Shown: piece by piece, positions 1 to 8,555 of the stretch
Layout: the number at the start of each line of letters is the position of its first letter
Position numbering within the stretch: the first letter of the stretch is position 1
DNA from: Prevotellaceae bacterium
GTDB lineage: Bacteria > Bacteroidota > Bacteroidia > Bacteroidales > Bacteroidaceae
Direction: 5' to 3'
DNA: 14,649 nucleotides
Assembly (NCBI GenBank): GCA_030536165.1
Contig: JAUNQM010000026.1
Coordinates: forward strand, 1-14,649
Translations under genes and position numbers: made by a program
Notes under the pieces: model-generated
What the model was told of the DNA's origin: nothing
The model's database searches: none
The model's input: the letters and a program-made list of their open reading frames with translations, nothing else

Positions 1-17
1 TAATCCTCTATATAACC

Positions 18-44
18 AGCCCTTCACACCAGATGTGAAAGGCT
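18..44. other. Imperfect hairpin near the left edge
   Basis: Positions 18-28 can pair with 34-44 (11 positions, one C/A mismatch) around the five-base loop CCAGA. No T-run follows on either strand, so it is not a textbook intrinsic terminator. It may mark the 3' end of a gene lying left of the window, or be a structured remnant. What is seen is only the inverted repeat; any role is inference. Confidence 0.35.
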
Positions 45-166
45 GAAATAAAGGATAAGGCTTTTGCAATGAGTATTGAAGTATGACAAAACACTAATTA
101 TTGCCCATTTCACCGATAGATTTCCTAAACATATTGCCTTAAGGACATAGGCTATCGATTATATAC

Positions 167-200
167 CAAATGTGATTTGCGACTTTCAGATAGTAATCTG
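167..200. promoter_or_regulatory. Two short palindromes, candidate operator
   Basis: CAAAT-gtg-ATTTG (167-179) and CAGAT-agta-ATCTG (187-200) are each five-base inverted repeats. Their centres are about 20.5 bp apart, close to two turns of B-DNA, which would put them on the same face of the helix. They lie about 190-220 bp upstream of the proposed -7 box. A regulator site is possible, but such short palindromes occur by chance in AT-rich DNA, so confidence is low. Confidence 0.2.
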
Positions 201-388
201 TATGCCGTAAAACGTACAAAAAGTGTGTTGTGCATCATTCTATTCCTATATTATATACCTGCCATACTGTACCAACAACAGGCAATATACTACAATACAT
301 TTTAACATGGCGAACAAATTTGAACACAATTGAAACAAATATTAACGAATAGAAATATGCAATTAACATTTCTTTGAAAAAAAAACAC

Positions 389-396
389 TATTTTTG
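389..396 (+). promoter_or_regulatory. Candidate Bacteroidota -7 promoter box
   Basis: The octamer TATTTTTG matches the TAnnTTTG -7 consensus known for the primary sigma factor of Bacteroidota. Transcription would start near 402-404. The -33 element is weak: a TTTG at 373-376 is too close, and the expected spacing falls on the TTAACA around 363-368. A poor -33 box fits a promoter that needs an activator, as expected for an inducible xylan operon. It is the best promoter match seen directly upstream of xusA. Confidence 0.5.
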
Positions 397-402
397 CAGA
401 CA

Positions 403-541
403 ATATACCACATGCGAGGTGGAAAAAACTACAATCAACCTAAAAAAATTAAACTATGACGAAACAAAAAAATGAACCAAAACTTTGAACCGATTTTTAT
501 TTTTTTCAATAACAACTAATCACTAACAAAATTTTAGTTAA
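403..541 (+). promoter_or_regulatory. Long AT-rich leader of xusA with two tiny overlapping ORFs
   Basis: If transcription starts near 403, the leader is about 139 nt. It contains a 10-codon ORF (ATG 456, stop 486-488) and, in another frame, a 15-codon ORF (ATG 472, stop 517-519). A T-rich run at 494-506 could pair loosely with the A-runs at 441-447 and 466-471. No Shine-Dalgarno sequence precedes the xusA ATG, as is usual in Bacteroidota. Either small ORF could be a chance product of AT-rich sequence; nothing shows that they are translated. Confidence 0.35.
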
Positions 542-3500
542 ATGAAACATTCAAGACAAATTTTGAGAAGAGCTGCTTTGACAATGATGTCGCTTGCAAT
601 GTTCTGCGCAATTGGTTTTGCACAGGTCAACGTGAGTGGTACCGTTGTTGACAGCAGCGGTGAGGCTCTGATCGGAGCTTCAGTTGTTGTGAAAGGTAAT
701 GCTTCATTAGGCGTGGTCACGAATCTCGATGGCCAGTACTCGTTGAAGGTACCTTCAGAATCGACTGTCCTCGTGTTCTCATACGTCGGTATGGACACAA
801 AGGAAGTCAAGGTAGGCAAGCAGCGTAAGATTAACGTTACGCTGCGCGAAAACTCTCAGTTGGACGAAGTAATCGTAGTAGGTTACGGCCAGCAGAAGAA
901 AGCCAGCGTTGTGGGTGCTATCACTCAGGCCGCAGGCAAGGTGCTGGAGCGTTCAGTAGGCGTGCCAGACGTAGGTACAGCCCTCACGGGTAACCTCCCT
1001 GGTGTTATCACAACGGCATCATCAGGTATGCCAGGTGACGAAGAGCCTCAGATTATTATCCGTGGATCTTCAACTTGGAACAATGCAGCTCCGCTTATCC
1101 TCGTCGATGGTATCGAGCGTCCGATGAGCAGTGTTGACATGTCGTCAGTTGAGAACATCTCAGTTCTCAAGGATGCATCAGCAACAGCTGTATATGGTGT
1201 CAAGGGTGCTAACGGTGTTATCCTTATCACAACAAAGCGTGGTGCAGAAGGTAAGGCAAAGATCAACGCATCGTTCAATGCAACGATGAAGGTTGTGTCA
1301 AAGCTGCCTAACAAGCTCGACTCTTACGATGCTCTCATTGCACGTAACAATGCTATTGAGAACGAGCTCAGTCTCAGTCCTGGTTCTTGGGCAAACATGA
1401 AGCCAATGAGTTTCATAGAGAACTATCGCAATCAGGGCGACGACATCGCAATGCAGGAGCGCTACCCTAACGTTGACTGGCAGGACGTTATGTTCAAGAA
1501 GAACGCAATGTCATACAATGCTAACGTAAACGTAAGCGGTGGTACACAGACCGTACGCTACTTTGCAAGCGTTGACTTCCAGAAGGAAGGTGACCTCTAC
1601 AAGGAGTATGACAATGGTCGTGGATATGATGGTGGTTACGACTACAACCGTGTGAATGTTCGTTCAAACCTCGACTTCAACATCACTAAGAGTACGGTGC
1701 TGAAGCTGAACATCGCAGGTATGTCAGGCCGCAAGTCAAATCCTTGGAACCTTAATGCCGACACAGACTACTTCATCGCCCGCAACTGGGCATCAGTGTA
1801 TAGTGCAGCACCAGACGTGTTCATGCCAATATACTCTGACGGAAGTATCGGTTACTACCCTGCAGACCCTAACGTGCCAAACTCAATCACAATGTTGGTA
1901 CAAGGCGGTCACAAGACAAACACAACTACGCGCATCAATACCGACGTAATCGTTGAGCAGGGTCTCGACTTCGTTACAAAGGGTTTGAATTTCCGCGGTA
2001 TGATTTCATGGGACAACACCTTCATGGATGTTGACTATGGTATTGAAGATGCATACAACGACCCTCAGTTTACTTACATCGACCCTGAGACAGGTGCTGT
2101 GAACCACAAGACATCGTACGATGCAACAGCTCGTTTCGACTACTCTCAGCCAATCGCTTGGGTAACTCATGCAGGTAATGTAAACAACTATGCAACACAG
2201 CGTAACCTGAACTATCAGCTTCAGTTGAACTGGGGTCGCAAGTTCGGACTCCACGATGTTACTGCAATGGGTCTGTTTGCACGTCAGGAATATGCAACAG
2301 GTGCAGAAATTCCTCACTATCGTGAAGACTGGGTATTCCGTTTGACTTACAACTTCGCAGGACGTTACTTCGCAGAATACAACGGAGCATACAACGGAAG
2401 TGAAAAGTTCAGCGAGGACAACCGCTTCGCATTCTTTAACTCAGGTGCCCTCGGATGGCTCGTAAGTGAAGAGAAGTTCTGGAAGCCAATTTCAAAGTAT
2501 GTAGATATGCTGAAGATTCGTGCAAGCTACGGTGAAATCGGTGACGATAACGTTTATGGACGCTGGCTCTATGCAAACCAGTGGGCATACGGTGGCAACA
2601 CTTCATTAGACCTTAATCAGGGAACAAGCCCATACACATGGTATCGTGAGGCATCAGTTGGTAACCCTAACGTTAAGTGGGAGAAGGTAAAGAAACTCAA
2701 CATCGGTGCGGACTTCTCATTGTTCGGTGGCCTGTTTGTTGGTAATGTTGATTTCTTCCGCGACAAGCGCGTCGATATCCTCATTGGTGGCGACAGCCGT
2801 GCCGTTCCTTCATATTATGGACAGAGTGCACCTACTGTAAACTTTGGTGAAGTAACCACTACTGGTTATGAACTTGCACTGCGCTTCAACAAGGTTCTTG
2901 CAAACAAGATGCGTTTCTGGGCAGAAATGAACATGACACATGCAAAGAATAAGATTGACAAGTATGACGACCCAGGAATGTATCCTACATACAGAAAGCA
3001 GGCAGGATACGCTATCGGTCAGAACAGAGCATGGATTGACAATGGTTTCATACAGAACTACGATGAAGTCTATGGTAGCCCTAAGCACGACAGCAACGAC
3101 GGTATGAAGCTTCCTGGCGACTACTATATCGTTGACTTCAACGGCGATGGTGTCATCGACGACAACGACCAGGCTCCTTACGGATACAGCAGCAATCCTG
3201 AAAACACATACAATGCAACCCTCGGTTGGGAATGGAAAGGCTGGAGCGTATTCTTCCAGTTCTATGGAGTATCAAACGTAACACGTGAAGTTGCTCTTAC
3301 CGACTTCCAGTACAACCTCAACGCAGTATTTGATACAGGTACATGGTGGTCAAAGGACACTCCAAACGCAGATGTTCCTACATCTCGTTTCGCAACAACT
3401 CCAAGCCATGCTAACGGTACACGCTACCTCTATGACGGAAGCTACATCCGACTGAAGAATGCAGAAGTAGCTTACACCTTCTCACAGAAGTGGATGAAGA

Positions 3501-3661
3501 ATGCAGGTATTGACTACCTCCGCCTCTCATTGAGTGGTAATAACCTCTGGTTGTGGACAAAGATGCCTGACGACCGTGAAGTAAACCAGTTTACAAGCGG
3601 TTCTTTAGGAGCTTATCCAACAGTTAAGCGTATTAACCTTGGTCTCAAGATTGGATTCTAA
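542..3661 (+). CDS. xusA: XusA: SusC-like TonB-dependent outer-membrane porin
   Basis: This 1039-residue SusC/RagA-family protein is predicted to import xylo-oligosaccharides across the outer membrane with energy from TonB-ExbBD. An SPI signal peptide (about 1-28, ending FAQ) is followed by a carboxypeptidase-regulatory-like beta domain (about 30-104), a canonical Ton box (DEVIVVGYG, 108-116) and a plug with the RagA hallmarks PLILVDGIER (184-193) and the LKDASATAVYG...TTKRG segment (209-234). The 22-strand barrel fills the rest and ends in the expected terminal Phe (KIGF). An EF-hand-like acidic loop (D865-F-N-G-D-G-V-I-D-D-N-D876) is probably extracellular and calcium-binding. The length is normal for full-length SusC proteins. 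It is first in the operon, 13 nt before its SusD partner. The family call is very secure; the xylan substrate is inferred from the operon's xylanase. Confidence 0.94.
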   Translation: MKHSRQILRRAALTMMSLAMFCAIGFAQVNVSGTVVDSSGEALIGASVVVKGNASLGVVTNLDGQYSLKVPSESTVLVFSYVGMDTKEVKVGKQRKINVTLRENSQLDEVIVVGYGQQKKASVVGAITQAAGKVLERSVGVPDVGTALTGNLPGVITTASSGMPGDEEPQIIIRGSSTWNNAAPLILVDGIERPMSSVDMSSVENISVLKDASATAVYGVKGANGVILITTKRGAEGKAKINASFNATMKVVSKLPNKLDSYDALIARNNAIENELSLSPGSWANMKPMSFIENYRNQGDDIAMQERYPNVDWQDVMFKKNAMSYNANVNVSGGTQTVRYFASVDFQKEGDLYKEYDNGRGYDGGYDYNRVNVRSNLDFNITKSTVLKLNIAGMSGRKSNPWNLNADTDYFIARNWASVYSAAPDVFMPIYSDGSIGYYPADPNVPNSITMLVQGGHKTNTTTRINTDVIVEQGLDFVTKGLNFRGMISWDNTFMDVDYGIEDAYNDPQFTYIDPETGAVNHKTSYDATARFDYSQPIAWVTHAGNVNNYATQRNLNYQLQLNWGRKFGLHDVTAMGLFARQEYATGAEIPHYREDWVFRLTYNFAGRYFAEYNGAYNGSEKFSEDNRFAFFNSGALGWLVSEEKFWKPISKYVDMLKIRASYGEIGDDNVYGRWLYANQWAYGGNTSLDLNQGTSPYTWYREASVGNPNVKWEKVKKLNIGADFSLFGGLFVGNVDFFRDKRVDILIGGDSRAVPSYYGQSAPTVNFGEVTTTGYELALRFNKVLANKMRFWAEMNMTHAKNKIDKYDDPGMYPTYRKQAGYAIGQNRAWIDNGFIQNYDEVYGSPKHDSNDGMKLPGDYYIVDFNGDGVIDDNDQAPYGYSSNPENTYNATLGWEWKGWSVFFQFYGVSNVTREVALTDFQYNLNAVFDTGTWWSKDTPNADVPTSRFATTPSHANGTRYLYDGSYIRLKNAEVAYTFSQKWMKNAGIDYLRLSLSGNNLWLWTKMPDDREVNQFTSGSLGAYPTVKRINLGLKIGF

Positions 3662-3674
3662 AAACAGAGCGATT

Positions 3675-5666
3675 ATGAAAAAGATATTATTTTATTCGTT
3701 GTTGCTGGCCTTTTCACTGACAAGTTGTACAGACTATCTCGACAAGACAGCTGACTCAACTGTTGATGAGGAAACAGCATTCATAAACTTTAAGAACTTC
3801 CAGGGTTTCATCGAGGAAATCTACAACTGTATTCCTAATAAGGAGAGTTGTAACTGGTGTACTAACTGGAACTGGGGTGAGGATGAAATCTTCAACACTA
3901 TTGAAGGTGATGCTCATTTTACTCACCATGTAGATATAGGTGACTATAAATATTGGTACACAACCAACCAGCAGAACTTCCTCTGGCCAAATGCAGCCGG
4001 TGGTGGCGGCACTGTGAACCCTGCCTCTAACGACAAGTTCCAGCATGCACTCTGGCCTCATGCATGGTATTGCATCCGCAAGGCTCATCTGGGTCTTGCT
4101 AATCTTGACAAACTTACAGTAGCTACAACAGAAGAGAAGAACCTCATTGCAGGTCAGCTTTACTTCTTCCGTGCATGGTGGTATGAGGAACTGATGCAGT
4201 TCTTTGGAGGTTTCCCATACATTGATAGACCTCTTGAGGCTACAGAGGAAATGAAGTTCCCTCGTCTTTCATTCCAGGAGTGTGCAGATCGCTGTGCAGA
4301 GGACTTCGAGAAGGCAGCAACATTGCTTCCAGAAGACTGGGATGAAACTGTAGTAGGAAAGACAACTCTCAATAAGAACAATCGTCGTATTACTAAGGCT
4401 GTGGCTTTGGCATACGCTGGCAAGGTGCTCCTTTGGGCAGCTTCTCCTCTCATGGAACACGGTGCAGAAATGGATGGTGCCGACACATATAATTATAATA
4501 AGACTTACGCACAGAAAGCAATGGACAAGTTAGGTCAATGCCTTGCTCTTATTGAGACAGGAAAGACTCCTTACAAACTCGCTGACTTCAAATATGAAGA
4601 CATCTATGAGCACAAGAAGGATGCAGAGGCTAACACTTGCTTCACTGATATCTTCTACACAACAGGTCAGAACTGGAAGACACCTGGAACATGCGAAGCT
4701 ATGATGTGTGGTCCTGTTTCAGCCGCCGACGTCAATGGTACTAACTGGAACATGGCTAAGACTTGGGGAACAAAGATTGACGGTCTCGTAGAGCACGACA
4801 AGATTATCCACCAGCCAACAGCTAACTATGTAAACTATGCTTACGGTATGGCTGACGGAACTCCTGCATACATCGTAAAAGATGGACAGCTTGTTCCTAA
4901 CACAGCAGCGGAAGGTGGTAGCTTCGACCCTACTCATCCATTCAAGGATCGTGACCCACGTTTCTATCATGACATCATATTCGATGGCTTCAGATATGTA
5001 ACGACAGACATCCCTTCTTCTGACGTATGCTATATTCAGCAATATTGCGGTCTCTACACAGGAGGCTACACTCGCGACGACAACATGGGTAGCCGTACAG
5101 GTTACTACACTCAGAAGCTCGTGCCTCATACTTGCAACAAGTTTGACAAGGCTTACGAATGGGCTGGTTCACTTACCGCATATCTTCCTTACATGCGTCT
5201 TGCTGACGTATATCTGATGTATGCAGAAGCATGTGCAGCTGTAGGCGGTGCTACAACTAAGGCATCTAACTATAGCAAGACAGCTGAAGATGCAATCAAC
5301 GTGCTCCGCGACCGCGTTGGCGCAGGACATGTTGCAGCAGCAGTGACAGGCAACAACCAGAAGTTCATGGACGAAGTTCGTCGTGAACGTGCTTGCGAGC
5401 TTGCATTCGAAGGTTTCCGTTGGCAAGACCTGCAGCGTTGGTTGCTCCTCACGGTAGCACCTTACACTCAGAAGACAAGTCAGGAATTCTATCGCGTAAA
5501 AGATGCAAGCTGGTATCAGAACAATGACCCTCGTGACGCTGAGGTAACCGGTTGGAGCGAAAAGAACATTCTCACTCGCGACTTCCGTGCTAAACACTAT
5601 TGGTTGCCTTTACCTGAAAAAGAAGTTTATCTGTATGCAGAATTTGAACAGAATCCAGGTTGGTAA
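3675..5666 (+). CDS. xusB: XusB: SusD-like surface glycan-binding lipoprotein
   Basis: A 663-residue SusD/RagB-family lipoprotein, predicted to form the lid over XusA and bind xylan chains at the cell surface. The start at 3675 is preferred over an upstream in-frame ATG at 3639, which lies inside xusA and would push the signal peptide away from the N terminus. MKKILF leads to the lipobox LTSC (lipidated Cys18), followed by TDYLDK as in many SusD proteins. Family hallmarks are YFFRAWWY (163-170) with FFGGFPYIDRPL in the TPR region, RRERACELAFEGFRWQDLQRW (FEGFRW at 578-583), and a C terminus ending LPLPEKEVYL...QNPGW. The N-terminal part is unusually rich in aromatic residues (W61, W65, W67, W94, W104) and has three close cysteines (52, 59, 62). 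Some of these aromatics may build the sugar platform, which is inference. Confidence 0.93.
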   Translation: MKKILFYSLLLAFSLTSCTDYLDKTADSTVDEETAFINFKNFQGFIEEIYNCIPNKESCNWCTNWNWGEDEIFNTIEGDAHFTHHVDIGDYKYWYTTNQQNFLWPNAAGGGGTVNPASNDKFQHALWPHAWYCIRKAHLGLANLDKLTVATTEEKNLIAGQLYFFRAWWYEELMQFFGGFPYIDRPLEATEEMKFPRLSFQECADRCAEDFEKAATLLPEDWDETVVGKTTLNKNNRRITKAVALAYAGKVLLWAASPLMEHGAEMDGADTYNYNKTYAQKAMDKLGQCLALIETGKTPYKLADFKYEDIYEHKKDAEANTCFTDIFYTTGQNWKTPGTCEAMMCGPVSAADVNGTNWNMAKTWGTKIDGLVEHDKIIHQPTANYVNYAYGMADGTPAYIVKDGQLVPNTAAEGGSFDPTHPFKDRDPRFYHDIIFDGFRYVTTDIPSSDVCYIQQYCGLYTGGYTRDDNMGSRTGYYTQKLVPHTCNKFDKAYEWAGSLTAYLPYMRLADVYLMYAEACAAVGGATTKASNYSKTAEDAINVLRDRVGAGHVAAAVTGNNQKFMDEVRRERACELAFEGFRWQDLQRWLLLTVAPYTQKTSQEFYRVKDASWYQNNDPRDAEVTGWSEKNILTRDFRAKHYWLPLPEKEVYLYAEFEQNPGW

Positions 5667-5675
5667 TATGTAATT

Positions 5676-5702
5676 GATAATTGACAATGCATAATTGACA
5701 AT
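5676..5702 (+). repeat. AATTGACAAT direct repeat between xusB and xusC
   Basis: The 12-mer ATAATTGACAAT occurs at 5677-5688 and again at 5691-5702, a 14-bp period, with a partial third copy (TAATTGA) starting at 5671. It fills the 56-nt gap between xusB and xusC, the only gap in the first four genes wider than about 30 nt. TAATTGACAATT-type tandem runs are common in Bacteroidales intergenic DNA, so this is likely slippage-generated sequence and not an operator. It separates the two SusC/SusD pairs. Confidence 0.6.
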
Positions 5703-5722
5703 TTATTAAAAAAGATTATTAT

Positions 5723-8527
5723 ATGAAAAAGACTATATTATTTGCAACAGCATTGGCTTTCGGCTTCAGCTGTTATGCGCAAGAGTTGGATTCTATTGAC
5801 TTCGAAAAGCAGACACCTGTTCTTTTTGGACAGAGCACTTTGAATGGAACACTCGGTGGTGTTTCAACCATTGACATGCAGGCGCTTTCAAAGAAGAATA
5901 ACAACACATACGCAAACGATAATTTGCAAGGCTATGTTGGAGGTTACAATGGTGCTACTCTCTGGGGTATGGACGATGCTCTCATACTCATTGACGGTGT
6001 GCCACGCGACATCAACAACGTAAAACCTGATGAAATAGCAAATATTACATTCCTTAAAGGTGCTCAGGCCGTAGTCCTCTATGGTAGCCGTGGTGCCAAA
6101 GGCGTGATATTGATTACTACAAAGAGAGGAACAGAAGGCAAGATGAAGATTGACGTCAACGTCAATACTGGCTGGAATGTCGCTAAAAGTTTCCCTGAAT
6201 ATCTGGGTAGTGCTGAGTACATGACATATTATAATATGGCACGTGCAAACGACGGTCTGTCTCCTCTTTATTCTGATCAGGACATCTACAACTACGGTTC
6301 TGGACTGAATCCTTATCGTTACCCTAATGTGAACTTCTACACTGATGACTACATCAAGAAGGCATACAATCGTACTGAAGCAACTGCTGAAATCTCTGGT
6401 GGAAGCCGTCTTGCAAAGTACTATGCAAATGTAGGCTACTATCGTCAGGGCGACTTGCTCAACTTCGGTGAGGCAGAGAACGACTACACACAGCGTTTCA
6501 ACATCCGTGGTAACGTAGATTTCACTTTGAACGACTGGATTACTGCAGCTGTTGACGCTAATGTTAGCTTCTACGACCAGAAGACTCCTGCTGGAGCAAA
6601 TTACTGGGAGGCAGCTACTACATTCCGTCCAAACCGTGTTTCTCCATTGATTCCTATTTCTGCTATCGACCCTAATGCCATTTCTACTTTGACTATGGCT
6701 GCTGGTTCACAGAACATCATTGATGGTTGCATTCTCGGTGGTTCGCTTACTGACAAGACTAACGTTTTTGCTGATTACTATGCAGCAGGTAAATCTAAGT
6801 GGACAAGCCGTCAGTTCCAGTTCGACATTGCATTGAACTTCGACCTCAGCAGAATCCTCAAGGGTTTATCTTTCCATACTCAGTTTGCACTTGACTATAA
6901 CACAAGTTATACAACAAGTTTCAACAATGAGTATGCTACATTCGAGCCTACTTGGGCAAACTATCAGGGTGTTGACGTTATCTCTTCTTTGAATGCTAAC
7001 GAAACTGTTGACAAGAAGTCTGGCGTTCAGAACATCAACAACAGTGATGATGACCAAGTGATTGCTTTCAATGCTCACTTTGATTACAACCGCTCATTTG
7101 GCGAGGGTCACAACGTAAGTGCAATGTTGCTGGCAAACGGTTATCAGCAGACTCTCTCTGGCGAATACCACAGAATCAGCAACGCAAACCTCGGCTTGAT
7201 GGCAGCTTATAATTATAAGGAGCGTTACTTCGCTAACTTCTCTGCAGCAGTTGTTCACTCTGCACGTTTTGCTGAAGGACATCGTGAGGCATTCTCACCT
7301 TCATTCACTTTAGGCTGGAATCTTGCTAAAGAAAGCTTCATGGAGAACTCAATCTTCAACGACCTCACTCTTAGTGCAAGTGCAAGCAGCCTGAATACGG
7401 ACTATGGAGTTGATAGTTACTATATTCACAAGGGCTCATACGTTCAAGATAAGGAAACATGGTGGGGATGGCGTGAAGGCGTTTCACTCAACCCAACAAT
7501 CTCTGAACGTGGTTCTAATCCTGACCTCACTTTCTTGAAGCGTAAGGAATTCTCTATCAACCTGAAAGCAGCAATGTTCAACAACATGTTGACTGCAGAT
7601 GTATCATTCTTTACAAACAAGCTCGACGGTAAGATTATCGAAGCAACAAACTTCTACCCTTCTTACTTCAAGGTAGGTTATCCTAACTCATCATTCTTCA
7701 CAAGCATCAACCACGATGCTGACACTCGTACAGGTATCGTCTTCTCTGTATATTTCCAGAAGAAGTGGGGTGACTTCGCATTCAAGGGTGGCGTTAGCGG
7801 AACTTACTTCAAGACTAATGCTTCAAAGCGTGACGACACTCAGTATGTTGACGAATACCAGAAGCGTGAAGGTCATGCTCTCGATGCAATCTGGGGTTAT
7901 GAGTGCTTAGGTTTCTTTGCTGACGATGCTGATATCGCTGCTTCTGCAGATCAGTCAAAGTTGAGTTCTAACATCAAGCCTGGTGACCTTAAATATAAGG
8001 ATCAGAATGGTGATGGAATCATCAACGAACAAGACCAGATTGACCTTGGTAAGGCGTCATGGTATGGTGCTCCATTTACTCTTGGCCTCAACTTCACTGC
8101 TCAGTATAAGAACTGGAGTCTCTTCGTTCTTTGTGCTGGTGGTTTTGGTGGCAATGCTATCAAGAACAACAGCTACTGGTGGGTATCAGGTGAAGACAAG
8201 TACTCAGAGGTTGTACGCGGTGCATGGACACCAGCAACTGCTGCAACAGCAACTTATCCTCGTCTCACTACTCTCAACAATGCCAACAATGAGCAGACTT
8301 CTACATTCTGGATGTACAAGACAGACAGATTTGACCTTGCAAAGGTACAGGTTACTTACGACCTCCCATCAAAGTTGTTCACCAACACATGGGTAAGTGG
8401 TATGTCTGCTTACATTAGTGGCAGCAACCTCCTCACTTTGGCAGGCGAAAGAAAGATTCTTGAAATGAACGTCGGCTCTGCTCCTCAGACAAGATTCTAC
8501 AATCTTGGTGTAAAGGTTAGTTTTTAA
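5723..8527 (+). CDS. xusC: XusC: shortened SusC-like TonB-dependent porin
   Basis: A 934-residue SusC-family protein, about 100 residues shorter than XusA, predicted to import xylan fragments as the second porin of the operon. A signal peptide (1-20, ending CYAQ) leads almost directly to the plug: there is no carboxypeptidase-regulatory-like domain and no DEVVVVGYG-type Ton box. TPVLFG (31-36) sits where the Ton box would align. The plug is also shortened, missing the region that carries IIIRG in XusA, but keeps ALILIDGVPR (86-95) and the LKGAQAVVLYG...TTKRG segment (111-136). The barrel is complete, with an EF-hand-like loop (D760-Q-N-G-D-G-I-I-N-E-Q-D771) and the usual terminal Phe (KVSF). 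It is followed after 28 nt by its SusD partner. The frame is intact, so it is not a pseudogene. How it couples to TonB is unclear. Confidence 0.92.
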   Translation: MKKTILFATALAFGFSCYAQELDSIDFEKQTPVLFGQSTLNGTLGGVSTIDMQALSKKNNNTYANDNLQGYVGGYNGATLWGMDDALILIDGVPRDINNVKPDEIANITFLKGAQAVVLYGSRGAKGVILITTKRGTEGKMKIDVNVNTGWNVAKSFPEYLGSAEYMTYYNMARANDGLSPLYSDQDIYNYGSGLNPYRYPNVNFYTDDYIKKAYNRTEATAEISGGSRLAKYYANVGYYRQGDLLNFGEAENDYTQRFNIRGNVDFTLNDWITAAVDANVSFYDQKTPAGANYWEAATTFRPNRVSPLIPISAIDPNAISTLTMAAGSQNIIDGCILGGSLTDKTNVFADYYAAGKSKWTSRQFQFDIALNFDLSRILKGLSFHTQFALDYNTSYTTSFNNEYATFEPTWANYQGVDVISSLNANETVDKKSGVQNINNSDDDQVIAFNAHFDYNRSFGEGHNVSAMLLANGYQQTLSGEYHRISNANLGLMAAYNYKERYFANFSAAVVHSARFAEGHREAFSPSFTLGWNLAKESFMENSIFNDLTLSASASSLNTDYGVDSYYIHKGSYVQDKETWWGWREGVSLNPTISERGSNPDLTFLKRKEFSINLKAAMFNNMLTADVSFFTNKLDGKIIEATNFYPSYFKVGYPNSSFFTSINHDADTRTGIVFSVYFQKKWGDFAFKGGVSGTYFKTNASKRDDTQYVDEYQKREGHALDAIWGYECLGFFADDADIAASADQSKLSSNIKPGDLKYKDQNGDGIINEQDQIDLGKASWYGAPFTLGLNFTAQYKNWSLFVLCAGGFGGNAIKNNSYWWVSGEDKYSEVVRGAWTPATAATATYPRLTTLNNANNEQTSTFWMYKTDRFDLAKVQVTYDLPSKLFTNTWVSGMSAYISGSNLLTLAGERKILEMNVGSAPQTRFYNLGVKVSF

Positions 8528-8555
8528 TTAAGTACAATTAAAAATGAATATGATT

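Larger units (their letters stand above)
1..541. other. Non-coding region upstream of the operon
   Basis: No credible gene is seen on either strand. The stretch is AT-rich, increasingly so towards xusA. It holds the hairpin at 18-44, a pair of small palindromes at 167-179 (CAAAT-gtg-ATTTG) and 187-200 (CAGAT-agta-ATCTG), two copies of CAATATAC (283-290 and 401-408), and the candidate promoter and leader listed separately. A control region for the downstream six-gene operon is the natural reading. In this group such promoters are commonly activated by hybrid two-component system regulators, but no regulator gene is in the window. Confidence 0.6.

Noticed and set aside
3639..3674. Upstream in-frame ATG for xusB
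   Set aside because: It overlaps the end of xusA and adds 12 charged residues before a perfect lipoprotein signal; the start at 3675 fits the other lipoproteins here.
7983..8396. Forward open frame of 137 codons inside xusC
   Set aside because: It is a shifted-frame shadow of the porin barrel, with no start context and a low-complexity Ser/Leu/Thr composition.
5723..8527. xusC as a decayed, pseudogenised porin
   Set aside because: The reading frame is intact through 934 codons, with a signal peptide, key plug motifs and a normal terminal Phe; the short N terminus looks like a variant form, not decay.
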